From the NCBI GenBank assembly GCA_944389455.1, contig CALXMK010000019.1, forward strand, positions 1-47,335: DNA of 47,335 nucleotides, in the 5' to 3' direction. Numbering within the stretch: the first letter of the stretch is position 1; the number at the start of each line of letters is the position of its first letter. The DNA is from an uncultured Verrucomicrobiota bacterium. Lineage in GTDB: Bacteria; Verrucomicrobiota; Verrucomicrobiia; Limisphaerales; UBA1412. The notes below the pieces were generated by a model that saw nothing but the letters and a program-made list of their open reading frames with translations, was not told where the DNA came from and made no database searches. Position numbers and translations under genes: made by a program. Positions 34,375 to 42,125 of the stretch are shown in pieces.

Positions 34375-36339
34375 CTAAAAAGAGAAATCTCTAATATTCT
34401 CCTGATTATCCTCATGATAAGATCTACGAGGCTTTTTCCCCCGCTTAGACATAATCAACAGATTTCTTGCCTCAGAGCTGAAAGAACGATTATGAGTCAG
34501 CTCCCTCATATAACTTGCCCTAAATACCCGATAGGAAACTCCATACTCCTTCTCATATTCTTGCGCCAGCTCATTTACTGTGCATGGCCCAATTTTCTTC
34601 AAAACATCAAAAACCTGCTGGCCTCTATCTGCATGTCCAAATTCTATAATCGGCATCCGGCGGAAATGAATATCTACCCCTTTTCTCTCCCCCAAGAGCT
34701 TCTTAAGCAAATTATGCAGTTCGTATTCATCATCAATATCATATTCTTTCATTACCTCCGGATATGCCGTAAAGAACTTTTGAGCAGAATATTCCACATT
34801 CTTATATTGTGACAAATTCAATACCCGCAGCATCTTCGTAAAATCATGACCATCTATATCATAATAGCGGAACCGACGACGCAATTTCCACAATACATAA
34901 CGGCTGTCACGAATCGAGTTTTTAAAGGATAAATCATTGATTTCATATCGCCTGTTATCGTCGAGTCCCTGACTTTTGAGAAATTTAGCATATCCGTGAC
35001 TGAAAGTATCAAATAATATAGCCTTAGGACAATTCTTGCGGATATAGTATTTCATCAATTCCATGCGTTTTTTCCGGATCTGCTCTTTGTTAATCACAAT
35101 AACATCCTGTTTGAGCATCCTCACGCCGCACTTGCGGAATTCCAGAGGAAATCGCTTATCTTTGGCCAATTCTCGTACATCCTTCTCCCCGTGATTATAC
35201 GCAATCTTCAAATATTCGTAAGTTTCTCCAGGCTCATTGAATCCAATCATGAAATCCTTCTTGCTGAAATTATACACCTCGAAAACTTCCCGATACCGAT
35301 CTTCTGCCAAAGGTGGTCTGGATGCCAACAAGACATCTATGATCTGCCGTACCCGTTCCCGGGTCAATCCATCTTCTTTCCCCAAAGAATCGAGCGTTTT
35401 CCCCATCAGTTTCCCCATCAGATACCCTTTATCTCGCAGTCCCGTTCTATCCTTTTTCTGTAGATTGAGAGATTCTACAAATTCCATCACTGTCATCAAT
35501 CTCGGGACTACTTTACCCTGTGGTGTAATTGAGAGAAGTTTGGATACTACCATCTTCTCAATCAATTTCTTTATGATTCCGGCCTCCTGCATATGGAGAG
35601 GCATGCGTTCATTGAGATATTCTATCGTTTTCCCGGTAAAACCCTTGCTGACCATCTGCTTCAACCCTACTTTAATCATTGAGGAGAGAACCTCATTCTG
35701 ATAGATAACTTCAATTATCCTCTGGTCTTCCTCTTTCCCCCTGGAGGAATTATACCCCCCTTCTTTCATAAGGGTATAAACTAATTGATCCAAAATTAAA
35801 TAAGGAGCTAACAGTTGACGAGGAATGTTAATATAAGGATGTTCTTTTAGCTCCTTACAAATTCGCACACACAAATCTGGAAGCTGCTGCTTCTTGCTGG
35901 GAACTTTTACCCTCACATTCACTCGAGAGGCACATAGCATCCGATTTATCCTCTCAATCCCTGTCTTTCCCAAAGCCTCTATCTTAAAGAGTTCGCTCAG
36001 CTCTACTCTATCAACATCCTCTACCGTACGAAATTTATTTTTTTTCAACCGCGCCTCAAGATATAACGGCAACCCCAATCTCTTAAGAGGAATATCCTCA
36101 TAAATAAGATTATCTAATCCCCTATATAAAACACATGACCATTCATTCTGCTGATTATAAAATTTGAGCATTCCTATCAAGACAAGGATTTCTCTGACAC
36201 TTTTCTCACCTAAATTATCAATAGCACGCAAATTTTGTTCGCTTTGTTCTAATAATTGCGCAACAGTTTTGATGCCTGCATTGAGCAGGGCATTTGTAGA
36301 GCGCACTGACAACTGTAAATCCTCAATCCTCCGATCCAT
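34375..36339 (-). CDS. RNA-polymerase alpha-CTD-like / sigma-region-4-like DNA-binding protein
   Basis: 654 aa, largely unrecognised. Residues 4-57 (IEDLQLSVRSTNALLNAGIK ... DNLGEKSVREI) align with the alpha subunit C-terminal domain. They keep the equivalents of E. coli Arg265 and Asn268 (here Arg13, Asn16) and Gly296, Lys298, Ser299 (GEKS). A second, more diverged copy spans about 80-135 (YEDIPLKRLGLPLYLEARLK ... ALGKTGIERINRM). Residues about 310-340 (GKTLDSLGKEDGLTRERVRQ) match the helix-turn-helix of sigma70 region 4. The rest is helical and basic, without enzyme motifs. It is likely a transcription regulator that contacts DNA or polymerase. Its promoter at 36381-36409 overlaps an inverted repeat. 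Confidence 0.7.
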   Translation of the reverse strand: MDRRIEDLQLSVRSTNALLNAGIKTVAQLLEQSEQNLRAIDNLGEKSVREILVLIGMLKFYNQQNEWSCVLYRGLDNLIYEDIPLKRLGLPLYLEARLKKNKFRTVEDVDRVELSELFKIEALGKTGIERINRMLCASRVNVRVKVPSKKQQLPDLCVRICKELKEHPYINIPRQLLAPYLILDQLVYTLMKEGGYNSSRGKEEDQRIIEVIYQNEVLSSMIKVGLKQMVSKGFTGKTIEYLNERMPLHMQEAGIIKKLIEKMVVSKLLSITPQGKVVPRLMTVMEFVESLNLQKKDRTGLRDKGYLMGKLMGKTLDSLGKEDGLTRERVRQIIDVLLASRPPLAEDRYREVFEVYNFSKKDFMIGFNEPGETYEYLKIAYNHGEKDVRELAKDKRFPLEFRKCGVRMLKQDVIVINKEQIRKKRMELMKYYIRKNCPKAILFDTFSHGYAKFLKSQGLDDNRRYEINDLSFKNSIRDSRYVLWKLRRRFRYYDIDGHDFTKMLRVLNLSQYKNVEYSAQKFFTAYPEVMKEYDIDDEYELHNLLKKLLGERKGVDIHFRRMPIIEFGHADRGQQVFDVLKKIGPCTVNELAQEYEKEYGVSYRVFRASYMRELTHNRSFSSEARNLLIMSKRGKKPRRSYHEDNQENIRDFSF

Positions 36340-36355
36340 ATTATTTCAATCCCTG

Positions 36356-36409
36356 TCCTCACTATTAAAGTGAGGATTCTATTTAAATAAATCATTCCTT
36401 CTTTGTCAA
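36356..36409 (-). promoter_or_regulatory. promoter and +1 inverted repeat of the alpha-CTD/sigma4-like gene
   Basis: On the minus strand TTGACA (36409-36404), 17-bp spacer, TTAAAT (36386-36381). The predicted start near 36374 falls in TCCTCACT-ATTAA-AGTGAGGA (36356-36376), a perfect 8-bp inverted repeat 17 nt before the ATG. It could be an operator or a 5' mRNA hairpin. Confidence 0.6.
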
Positions 36410-36653
36410 TAGATAAAATCTCTTTTTTTCATATTTTTTTGATAATATTTTTATTTTTGCATCCAAAACTAAATTCTATTTCACTTTTTTGAAGATAATT
36501 ACCTTTGTATAAATATAATGAAACAATACTTTTCTCCAATGAGCTCTCTTATCCCTTCTGCTTAAAAAACTCTAAAACCCAGGAGATAACTTAAATTATA
36601 TTGCAGATTTCTTTCTCAGCTCAAACCCAATAAATAATTTGGATTGAATAAAT

Positions 36654-36715
36654 TTGCCAGAAGGTACGTCTCATGCTAATATAGTGGTGTGGCCTTTCGC
36701 AAGGTAAATAAAGGC
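36654..36715 (+). promoter_or_regulatory. promoter and leader hairpin of the CBM48 gene
   Basis: TTGCCA (36654-36659), 17-bp spacer, TAATAT (36677-36682). The leader of about 38 nt contains GCCTTT (36692-36697) paired with AAAGGC (36710-36715), directly before the GAGAG ribosome site, so the hairpin could affect initiation. Confidence 0.55.
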
Positions 36716-36726
36716 GAGAGAGTAAT

Positions 36727-37041
36727 ATGGATCTATCAAAATATAGTTTTAATCGGCGAGACAGGTACTCTGCAAAGAGATCAATCAAGGTTCACAATTT
36801 TTCTATACAAGCTCCTGACGCAAAAGAAGTTTGTGTTGTAGGAGATTTCAATCAATGGGATCCAACCGCCAATCCTTTAACAAAACAAATAGGAGGAGGC
36901 TGGCTTGCCCAAGTTCCCATGCACCATGGCCATCACCGTTATATTTTCTTAATCGATGGCGTTCCTACTCTTGATCCTATGGCCCATGGAATTGTTCGGA
37001 ACGAAAATAATGAACGCCTCTCTTTGATCGCTATCAGCTAG
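36727..37041 (+). CDS. stand-alone glycogen-binding (CBM48 / AMPK-beta-like) protein
   Basis: 104 aa. After a basic N-terminal tail of about 20 residues the whole protein is one CBM48 domain: VHNFSIQAPDAKEVCVVGDF, NQWDP, GGWLAQVPMHHGHHRYIFLI and DGVPTLDP. The aromatic residues that bind alpha-glucan (W in NQWDP, W in GGW) are present. No catalytic domain is attached, so it may tether a partner to glycogen or act as a sensor. No glycogen enzyme is encoded in the window. It is divergent from the alpha-CTD/sigma4-like gene and has its own promoter and terminator. Confidence 0.88.
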   Translation: MDLSKYSFNRRDRYSAKRSIKVHNFSIQAPDAKEVCVVGDFNQWDPTANPLTKQIGGGWLAQVPMHHGHHRYIFLIDGVPTLDPMAHGIVRNENNERLSLIAIS

Positions 37042-37065
37042 TTATCTGTATAAAATTATTTTTAC

Positions 37066-37100
37066 AAAACACACTCTGCATAAACACAGAATGTGTTTTT
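37066..37100 (+). terminator. Rho-independent terminator of the CBM48 gene
   Basis: AAAACACACTCTG-CATAAACA-CAGAATGTGTTTT (one internal mismatch), followed by a T run. Confidence 0.85.
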
Positions 37101-37212
37101 TGTTTTGATCTGCACTAAACAAAGCCTATCCAAAAATGAAAAAAGTACCCATGCGAAAAATCCTTCATTTCGATAACTATTCAATACCTGTTCACCTATT
37201 TCTATAAAATTC

Positions 37213-37249
37213 AAAAAAACAGCGGAATAGAATCTCTTCCATTCCGCTG
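37213..37249 (-). terminator. Rho-independent terminator of the flavoprotein gene
   Basis: On the minus strand a 13-bp stem (CAGCGGAATGGAA / TTCTATTCCGCTG, one G-U pair) closed by a GAGA tetraloop is followed by seven T. It lies about 55 bp after the stop at 37305. Confidence 0.9.
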
Positions 37250-37304
37250 CTCCCTGCCCGAAACATACTCTCCCGGGCTAAATTCATTTTCTGATTTTTC
37301 AGAT

Positions 37305-37847
37305 TTACACTGTTTTCCCTAATTGATAAGCTTCTTCCATATAAGGAGTTGAACGGATTTCATTGAGTTTCCAAACTCCTAGAGCCCAAACGGAGCCCGC
37401 TTCACGAGGATCCTCCAAACAATCCAGAAAAGCGCGAAAACACTCCATGGTTCTTTCCATATTCGATTGAACGGTATCCGCCATCGTCATAATAAAATAA
37501 AACTCTTTGCCTTTTATCTCCGTGTAACGGGAACAACAGCGATCAATTAATGTCTTCATCTGTGCCGATATACTATAGAAATAAACAGGGCTAGCCATTA
37601 CAATAACATCGGCAGCAATCATTTTTTCTAAAACCTCAGCCATATCATCCTTTTGAGGACAAGGCAAACCTCGCTCTGAACATGCCCCGCACCCTAGACA
37701 ATAAGCAATCCTCTTATCTTTCAGAAAGATCTTTTCTATCTCGTGGCCTTTTTCTCGAGCGCCGCGTATAAACTCATCACACAATAAATCTGAATTTCCT
37801 CCACGCCGAGGCGTAGAGGATAAAACCAATACCTTTTTACTTTTCAT
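37305..37847 (-). CDS. NAD(P)H-dependent FMN reductase / iron-sulfur-flavoprotein-like flavodoxin-fold protein
   Basis: 180 aa from the ATG at 37847, preceded by AAGGAAAAG; an in-frame GTG at 37871 is less likely. The flavodoxin fold opens KVLVLSSTPRRGGNSDLL. CLGCGACSERGLPCPQKDDM is the cysteine-rich loop of the iron-sulfur flavoprotein relatives, and ASPVYFYSISAQMKTLIDR is the FMN loop. It is probably a redox enzyme acting on quinones, metals or electrophiles. It overlaps the merR gene by 11 nt and is therefore the likely output of that regulator. Confidence 0.88.
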   Translation of the reverse strand: MKSKKVLVLSSTPRRGGNSDLLCDEFIRGAREKGHEIEKIFLKDKRIAYCLGCGACSERGLPCPQKDDMAEVLEKMIAADVIVMASPVYFYSISAQMKTLIDRCCSRYTEIKGKEFYFIMTMADTVQSNMERTMECFRAFLDCLEDPREAGSVWALGVWKLNEIRSTPYMEEAYQLGKTV

Positions 37848-38274
37848 TTTCTTTTCCTTTCTTAGAGTCACGATTTTTCTTTGAGAGTGATTTCCCGCAC
37901 CGATCCTGAGCTAATGCAGAAGAATATCCTCCTTTTTCATAAAAATCGATCTTGTAATCCAGATATTCAAGACTGCGCTGCAACTCCTGCAATTGTTCCA
38001 ACAGTTTCTCTCTCTGCTTCTTGAGGATATTCATTCTCTCATTAAAAGTGGCATCTCCCTCCTGTAAGAGAGTAATATAACGAGCAACGGCTTCTACGCT
38101 TACTCCGGCAGAGCGTAAGCATTTGACTAACATAATCCACTTACACGAATTCTCATTATAATCACGAAATCCTCCACCGGTACGGGGAACTCTGGGAATC
38201 AATCCCAATTTTTCATAATAACGAAGCGTATCCGGAGATAAACCACACTTTTTACTGACTTCTATAATTGTCAT
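37837..38274 (-). CDS. MerR-family transcriptional regulator
   Basis: 145 aa. The winged helix-turn-helix is at the N-terminus (VSKKCGLSPDTLRYYEKLGL, IPRVPRTGGGFRDY). A coiled-coil dimerisation helix follows (about 75-115), then a short tail DRCGKSLSKKNRDSKKGKEN. The effector domain is minimal and only one C-terminal cysteine is seen, as in the NmlR/AdhR/YyaN-like subgroup that senses electrophiles or redox stress. That subgroup assignment is inference. The gene sits behind a 19-bp-spacer promoter (38377-38407), the kind MerR proteins untwist, and overlaps the flavoprotein gene. Confidence 0.93.
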   Translation of the reverse strand: MTIIEVSKKCGLSPDTLRYYEKLGLIPRVPRTGGGFRDYNENSCKWIMLVKCLRSAGVSVEAVARYITLLQEGDATFNERMNILKKQREKLLEQLQELQRSLEYLDYKIDFYEKGGYSSALAQDRCGKSLSKKNRDSKKGKENEK

Positions 38275-38376
38275 ATCATTCTATCCTTCTTCTTAGTGTC
38301 TGTTTACTGGCAAGTCTCAAATGATATCTCTCTTGCTAAGATTCCTCCGATAAATTCTTATCAGTACACTACAAAA

Positions 38377-38407
38377 AAGATACACCTTTGAGTCAACTCC
38401 AAGTCAA
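38377..38407 (-). promoter_or_regulatory. MerR-type promoter with 19-bp spacer and central dyad
   Basis: On the minus strand TTGACT (38407-38402), a 19-bp spacer and TATCTT (38382-38377). The dyad CTTGGAGT-TG-ACTCAAAG (38403-38386, 7 of 8 positions matching) fills the spacer. Over-long spacers with a central dyad are the signature of MerR-activated promoters. Confidence 0.8.
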
Positions 38408-38769
38408 GCATCTGAATAAAAATATTTTATACTCCCTTTCTTCTTTACATTTCCTTCTTTATCCCTAAACAAGGATTCTGAGAGTATCTTCTCTCGTCAA
38501 CGATACCCGGAGCAATTCATGATCCGCTAAATACTTCTTAGAGTTCCTCTGGATCTATAAAACTAAATAATCACTCCTTAGAGGAAATAAGAAAAAAACG
38601 ATATAACTATCTCATTGAAAACATGATAATTTTCAACTCCGTGACAACAGCTCTTTTAACCGGTTCACCCTAATCTTGAAATTGAAATCTATGCGATAAT
38701 GCAGAGCAGAGAACTTGAGGATAACCCGAAAAACCTGCTCTCCTATGAAAATTAAGTCGTTTAAATCAT
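38408..38769. other. intergenic region, no gene seen
   Basis: About 360 bp between the MerR promoter and the end of the DUF2520 gene. Only a long-loop GAGCAG...CTGCTC pairing near 38704-38741 was seen, and it has no T run. I find no gene or clear terminator here. Confidence 0.45.
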
Positions 38770-39558
38770 CTAAGGTTTTAGAGCCATCTTATGAATACTC
38801 TCGGAAAGGAGACGATAGATCTCCTGCAACTGAGGCTTTGATGCCAAAACCGTCAAATGCCTATCAATCACACTCTTATCATAACGAATTGCCGGGCCCG
38901 TCTGTCCCTGCCGGGGACTCAAGAGGTGTGCTTTGCGGGCTGTTTCATCAATGAGCGGAAGCATCACTTCAAAAGGAATTTCCGCCTCCTCCAGTAAATG
39001 TTCCGCTAAAGCATAACAATGATTGGAAAAATTGCAGGCAAAAACAGCTGCCAAATGTAATTTCTGCCTTCTCTCACTATCCGTCTGAGTAACATGATGT
39101 GAAATCGCCCTTCCCAGTTTCATAAGCTCTTCCACCGCCGCCGGCGTACTGGCTTCAATAAAGATAGGAATATCCTCAAACGGAATCGGTTTCTGACGGC
39201 TAAATGTCTGCATTGGATAAAATACTCCGTACCGGGAAGGAGAAGAAGAAAACTGACTCCAAAGCGACATTGGAAGGCTGCCTGCCGTATGAATAAAAAA
39301 GCCTTCTTCTCTCCCATCCACAAGAGAAGGAACTAATTCTTCCAAAACAGAATCCTTTAATGCTGTAAAATAGAAATAATCTCCCTGGAGTATTTGCTCT
39401 ATACAATCTGTCCAGGGAGCTTTCACTCTCTGCGCCAGTACACGAGCAGAATTCTCCGTCCGGCTATAGATTTGAGCAATCGGAAAACCTGCCTCAAAAA
39501 AAGCCAAAGCTAGGCTTGTAGCCAGATTCCCCGCTCCGATAAAGACAAAAGGAGCCAT
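38770..39558 (-). CDS. Rossmann-fold DUF2520 protein
   Basis: 262 aa from the ATG at 39558, preceded by GGAG at 9 nt; an in-frame TTG at 39573 is less likely. The N-terminal NAD(P)-binding region is FVFIGAGNLATSLALAFFEA. The C-terminal DUF2520 domain contains HLAAVFACNFSNHCYALAEH and LIDETARKAHLLSPRQGQTG. It resembles pyrroline-carboxylate and ketopantoate reductases in layout, but the substrate is unknown. It is the last gene of a ugd - mutT - yhcH - DUF2520 run with short gaps. Confidence 0.88.
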   Translation of the reverse strand: MAPFVFIGAGNLATSLALAFFEAGFPIAQIYSRTENSARVLAQRVKAPWTDCIEQILQGDYFYFTALKDSVLEELVPSLVDGREEGFFIHTAGSLPMSLWSQFSSSPSRYGVFYPMQTFSRQKPIPFEDIPIFIEASTPAAVEELMKLGRAISHHVTQTDSERRQKLHLAAVFACNFSNHCYALAEHLLEEAEIPFEVMLPLIDETARKAHLLSPRQGQTGPAIRYDKSVIDRHLTVLASKPQLQEIYRLLSESIHKMALKP

Positions 39559-39614
39559 ATTTATTTTCTCCAACTTCTCGATTCTATCGGTTTTACAGAA
39601 ACTCTTTATCCGAA

Positions 39615-40061
39615 TTAAATCTTAATCTTGGCAATTAGTTTGCGTATCTTTCCCTCCCCAATCATAGGGGCATGAGGATCTTCTGGGAAAACAATTGCAA
39701 ATTGACCAGGTAAAAGGTCAACATATAGACTTGGCTCATCCGTATAAAGAGCCATATCCTGTTCCGGATTATACTCTTGGACAACTTTCTTCAGTGACTC
39801 CGGGGCCAGCCATCCGATCCGCTCTTTGCCCTCCAACAAGATATGTACATCAATATAAGAGCGATGAACCTCCAGCGGCCGCATGGAAGGGGGCTCACCA
39901 ACCGTATCAAGATTGTTAATAAAAAGCCATTTATCATTTATGACAATACGTCCCGGCTCCGTATTTAACAAATCGTGAGTTTTGACATAATCAAATAACT
40001 CTTTCAGCGCGGGATGAAGTCTTTCCACCCGAGCACTGTCTTTTAACGTAGAAATAATCAT
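39615..40061 (-). CDS. YhcH/YjgK/YiaL family protein
   Basis: 148 aa, one cupin-like domain: EVHRSYIDVHILLEGKERIG and PGQFAIVFPEDPHAPMIGEG carry the conserved metal-binding His/Glu pattern. Relatives include the sialic-acid anomerase NanQ and proteins of sugar catabolism. A sugar anomerase role is plausible. It starts 17 bp after the mutT stop, so it is co-transcribed with it. Confidence 0.9.
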   Translation of the reverse strand: MIISTLKDSARVERLHPALKELFDYVKTHDLLNTEPGRIVINDKWLFINNLDTVGEPPSMRPLEVHRSYIDVHILLEGKERIGWLAPESLKKVVQEYNPEQDMALYTDEPSLYVDLLPGQFAIVFPEDPHAPMIGEGKIRKLIAKIKI

Positions 40062-40078
40062 AATAAAAAAACGGTAAT

Positions 40079-40507
40079 CTATTCTGGCTGAAGATTGAAA
40101 AAACGCCTAAAGCAGCCTCCGGATAAATTTTCTACCACTTCATGATCTGGAGGCGGAAATTCATATCGAACCAGTTCATTCGACGCAACCCACTGTACAG
40201 CAGCACATTCAATCGGTTTAGGTTCAATTCCCTCATCTATTAAAGAACATCGATAAAAATGCAAACGAACCTTTCTTTGTGGATACTCGTGAAAACACTC
40301 CCAGAGCAACTCATGAACCTTGACTTCTACTCCCAACTCCTCTCTCAGCTCCCTGCAAAGACATTCCGGTAAAGTTTCATTCGCCTGCTGCTTTCCTCCT
40401 GGAAATTCCCACATTCCCCCCAGATGCTTGCCGATTGGACGCTGTGAAATTAACAGAAGCCCTTTGCGAAAAATTAATCCGGCCGTTACATTGATTATAT
40501 CATTCAT
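40079..40507 (-). CDS. mutT: NUDIX hydrolase, MutT-like (8-oxo-dGTP diphosphatase)
   Basis: 142 aa. The Nudix box runs from GGKQQANETLPECLCREL to REELG, matching GX5EX7REUXEEXGU. The opening VTAGLIFRKGLLLISQRPIG and MWEFPGGK are typical of MutT. It probably cleanses oxidised nucleotides, though other NUDIX substrates cannot be excluded. It starts 58 bp after ugd. Confidence 0.9.
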   Translation of the reverse strand: MNDIINVTAGLIFRKGLLLISQRPIGKHLGGMWEFPGGKQQANETLPECLCRELREELGVEVKVHELLWECFHEYPQRKVRLHFYRCSLIDEGIEPKPIECAAVQWVASNELVRYEFPPPDHEVVENLSGGCFRRFFNLQPE

Positions 40508-40565
40508 TCCAGGGTCCTTTCTGCCTCTGCCTCCCGGCTAAGCTGCATATATTTCATTTGCGCTG

Positions 40566-41855
40566 TCAGCGCCCGATACTCTTATAAATAAAGCCCAAAT
40601 CCTCCATCTTCTTTGGATCAAAAAGGTTTCTGCCATCAAAAAGAATCGGATGAGTCATTCTTTCTCGAGCGTACTCCAAATCCAGTTTCTTAAATTCCGG
40701 CCACTCCGTAGCAACGACAAGCGCATCACATCCATCCGCCACTTGATTCATATCTCCTACAAAAGTTACCTCTTTTAGAACCATCTTGGCTTTATTCATC
40801 GCCTTGGGATCATATACTCGCAAATGAGCACCCTCCTTGCGCAGGCGCTGGCAGAGCGCGACAGCCGGAGACAAGCGCACATCATCGGTATTCTGCTTAA
40901 ATGCCAATCCTAATATTCCAATAGTCTTATCTTTAATCACCCAAAGAGTATCAGCAATCTTGCGAACAAAACGCTCCATTTGCTGAGCATTAATCCTTTG
41001 CACCTCTCTCAACAGCCCAAAATCATACCCTCTCTCTTCTGCAATCCGAATAAATGTGCTCAGTTCTTTGGGGAAACAGCTTCCACCAAACCCAAGTGAG
41101 GCATTTAGAAAATCCTTACCAATCCGCTTGTCCAATCCCATTCCCTGGGCCACTTCCTCAATATTCGCTCCTGTCTCCTCACAGATGACAGAAATAGCAT
41201 TGATATAAGCAACCTTCAATGCCAAAAAAGAATTGGAAGCATGCTTAATCAACTCGGCAGAATTGATATCAGTAACAATTATATTGGCATTAAGCGGGGC
41301 ATAAATCTCCTTCAATGCGTGCACAGGACGCTGGCTCTGCACTCCTAATACGATGCGGTCCGGATGCAAAAAATCATTTACGGCATATCCTTCCCTCATA
41401 AACTCGGGATTGCTCACTACATCAAAAGCCACCTTCGACTTGCAATAACGTCTGATCGTCTCGGCCACTTTATCTCCAGTGCCAACTGGCACCACACTCT
41501 TGTCAATAATAATCTTATAACGAGTCAGGAGTTCGGCTATCTCCTGGGAAACTCTATCGATAAAACTTAAATCTACCGAACCATCCGGCTGCGCAGGAGT
41601 CGGCACGGCAATGAAGATGATATCGGAGCGTTCCACTCCATCCTTGGTCGAGCTTGTAAATTTCAACCTACCTGCCAAGGCATTCTTCTTGACCAGTTCT
41701 TCCAATCCAGGCTCATAAATCGGCATTTGCCCCGAATTAAGCATCTTGATCTTTTCCGGAGCGTTATCCACACAAATGACTTCATGCCCGATTTCTGCCA
41801 GACATGCTCCTGTCACCAGTCCGACATAACCAGTTCCAATAATACAAATCTTCAT
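40566..41855 (-). CDS. ugd: UDP-glucose 6-dehydrogenase
   Basis: 429 aa from the ATG at 41855 (MKICIIGTGYVG). An in-frame ATG at 41870 would add five residues. The NAD-binding GTGYVG is at 7-12, ELIKHASNSFLALKVAYINA contains the catalytic lysine, and the catalytic cysteine is Cys260 in FGGSCFPKEL. It oxidises UDP-glucose to UDP-glucuronate for surface polysaccharides. A TATAAT near 41902 is a possible -10 but has no good -35. It heads the ugd - mutT - yhcH - DUF2520 run. Confidence 0.95.
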   Translation of the reverse strand: MKICIIGTGYVGLVTGACLAEIGHEVICVDNAPEKIKMLNSGQMPIYEPGLEELVKKNALAGRLKFTSSTKDGVERSDIIFIAVPTPAQPDGSVDLSFIDRVSQEIAELLTRYKIIIDKSVVPVGTGDKVAETIRRYCKSKVAFDVVSNPEFMREGYAVNDFLHPDRIVLGVQSQRPVHALKEIYAPLNANIIVTDINSAELIKHASNSFLALKVAYINAISVICEETGANIEEVAQGMGLDKRIGKDFLNASLGFGGSCFPKELSTFIRIAEERGYDFGLLREVQRINAQQMERFVRKIADTLWVIKDKTIGILGLAFKQNTDDVRLSPAVALCQRLRKEGAHLRVYDPKAMNKAKMVLKEVTFVGDMNQVADGCDALVVATEWPEFKKLDLEYARERMTHPILFDGRNLFDPKKMEDLGFIYKSIGR

Positions 41856-42008
41856 AGGCACACTAAACATACTCGACTTTAATCAAATACTGATTATAAA
41901 TTATATCCACAAATCTTCATAAAAGACAGCATAAAACATCCGTTCTCAAATAAAAACAACCCTTGTTTTTCCCTGACCAACCAATCACTTTTATTTTGAG
42001 TCTTACCA

Positions 42009-42044
42009 GCAAAATAAAAGAGACGGATCAAGCAGATCCGTCTC
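42009..42044 (-). terminator. Rho-independent terminator of the first tlpA gene
   Basis: GAGACGGATC-AAGCA-GATCCGTCTC, 10-bp perfect stem (42020-42044), followed on the minus strand by TTTTATTTTG. Confidence 0.9.
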
Positions 42045-42125
42045 CAAAACTAATCTTTTTTTAATCTCTTTTGCATATTAACTAGCAGCCGATTCCCAGC
42101 TTGGCAAAAAGAGTACTTAGGATAT

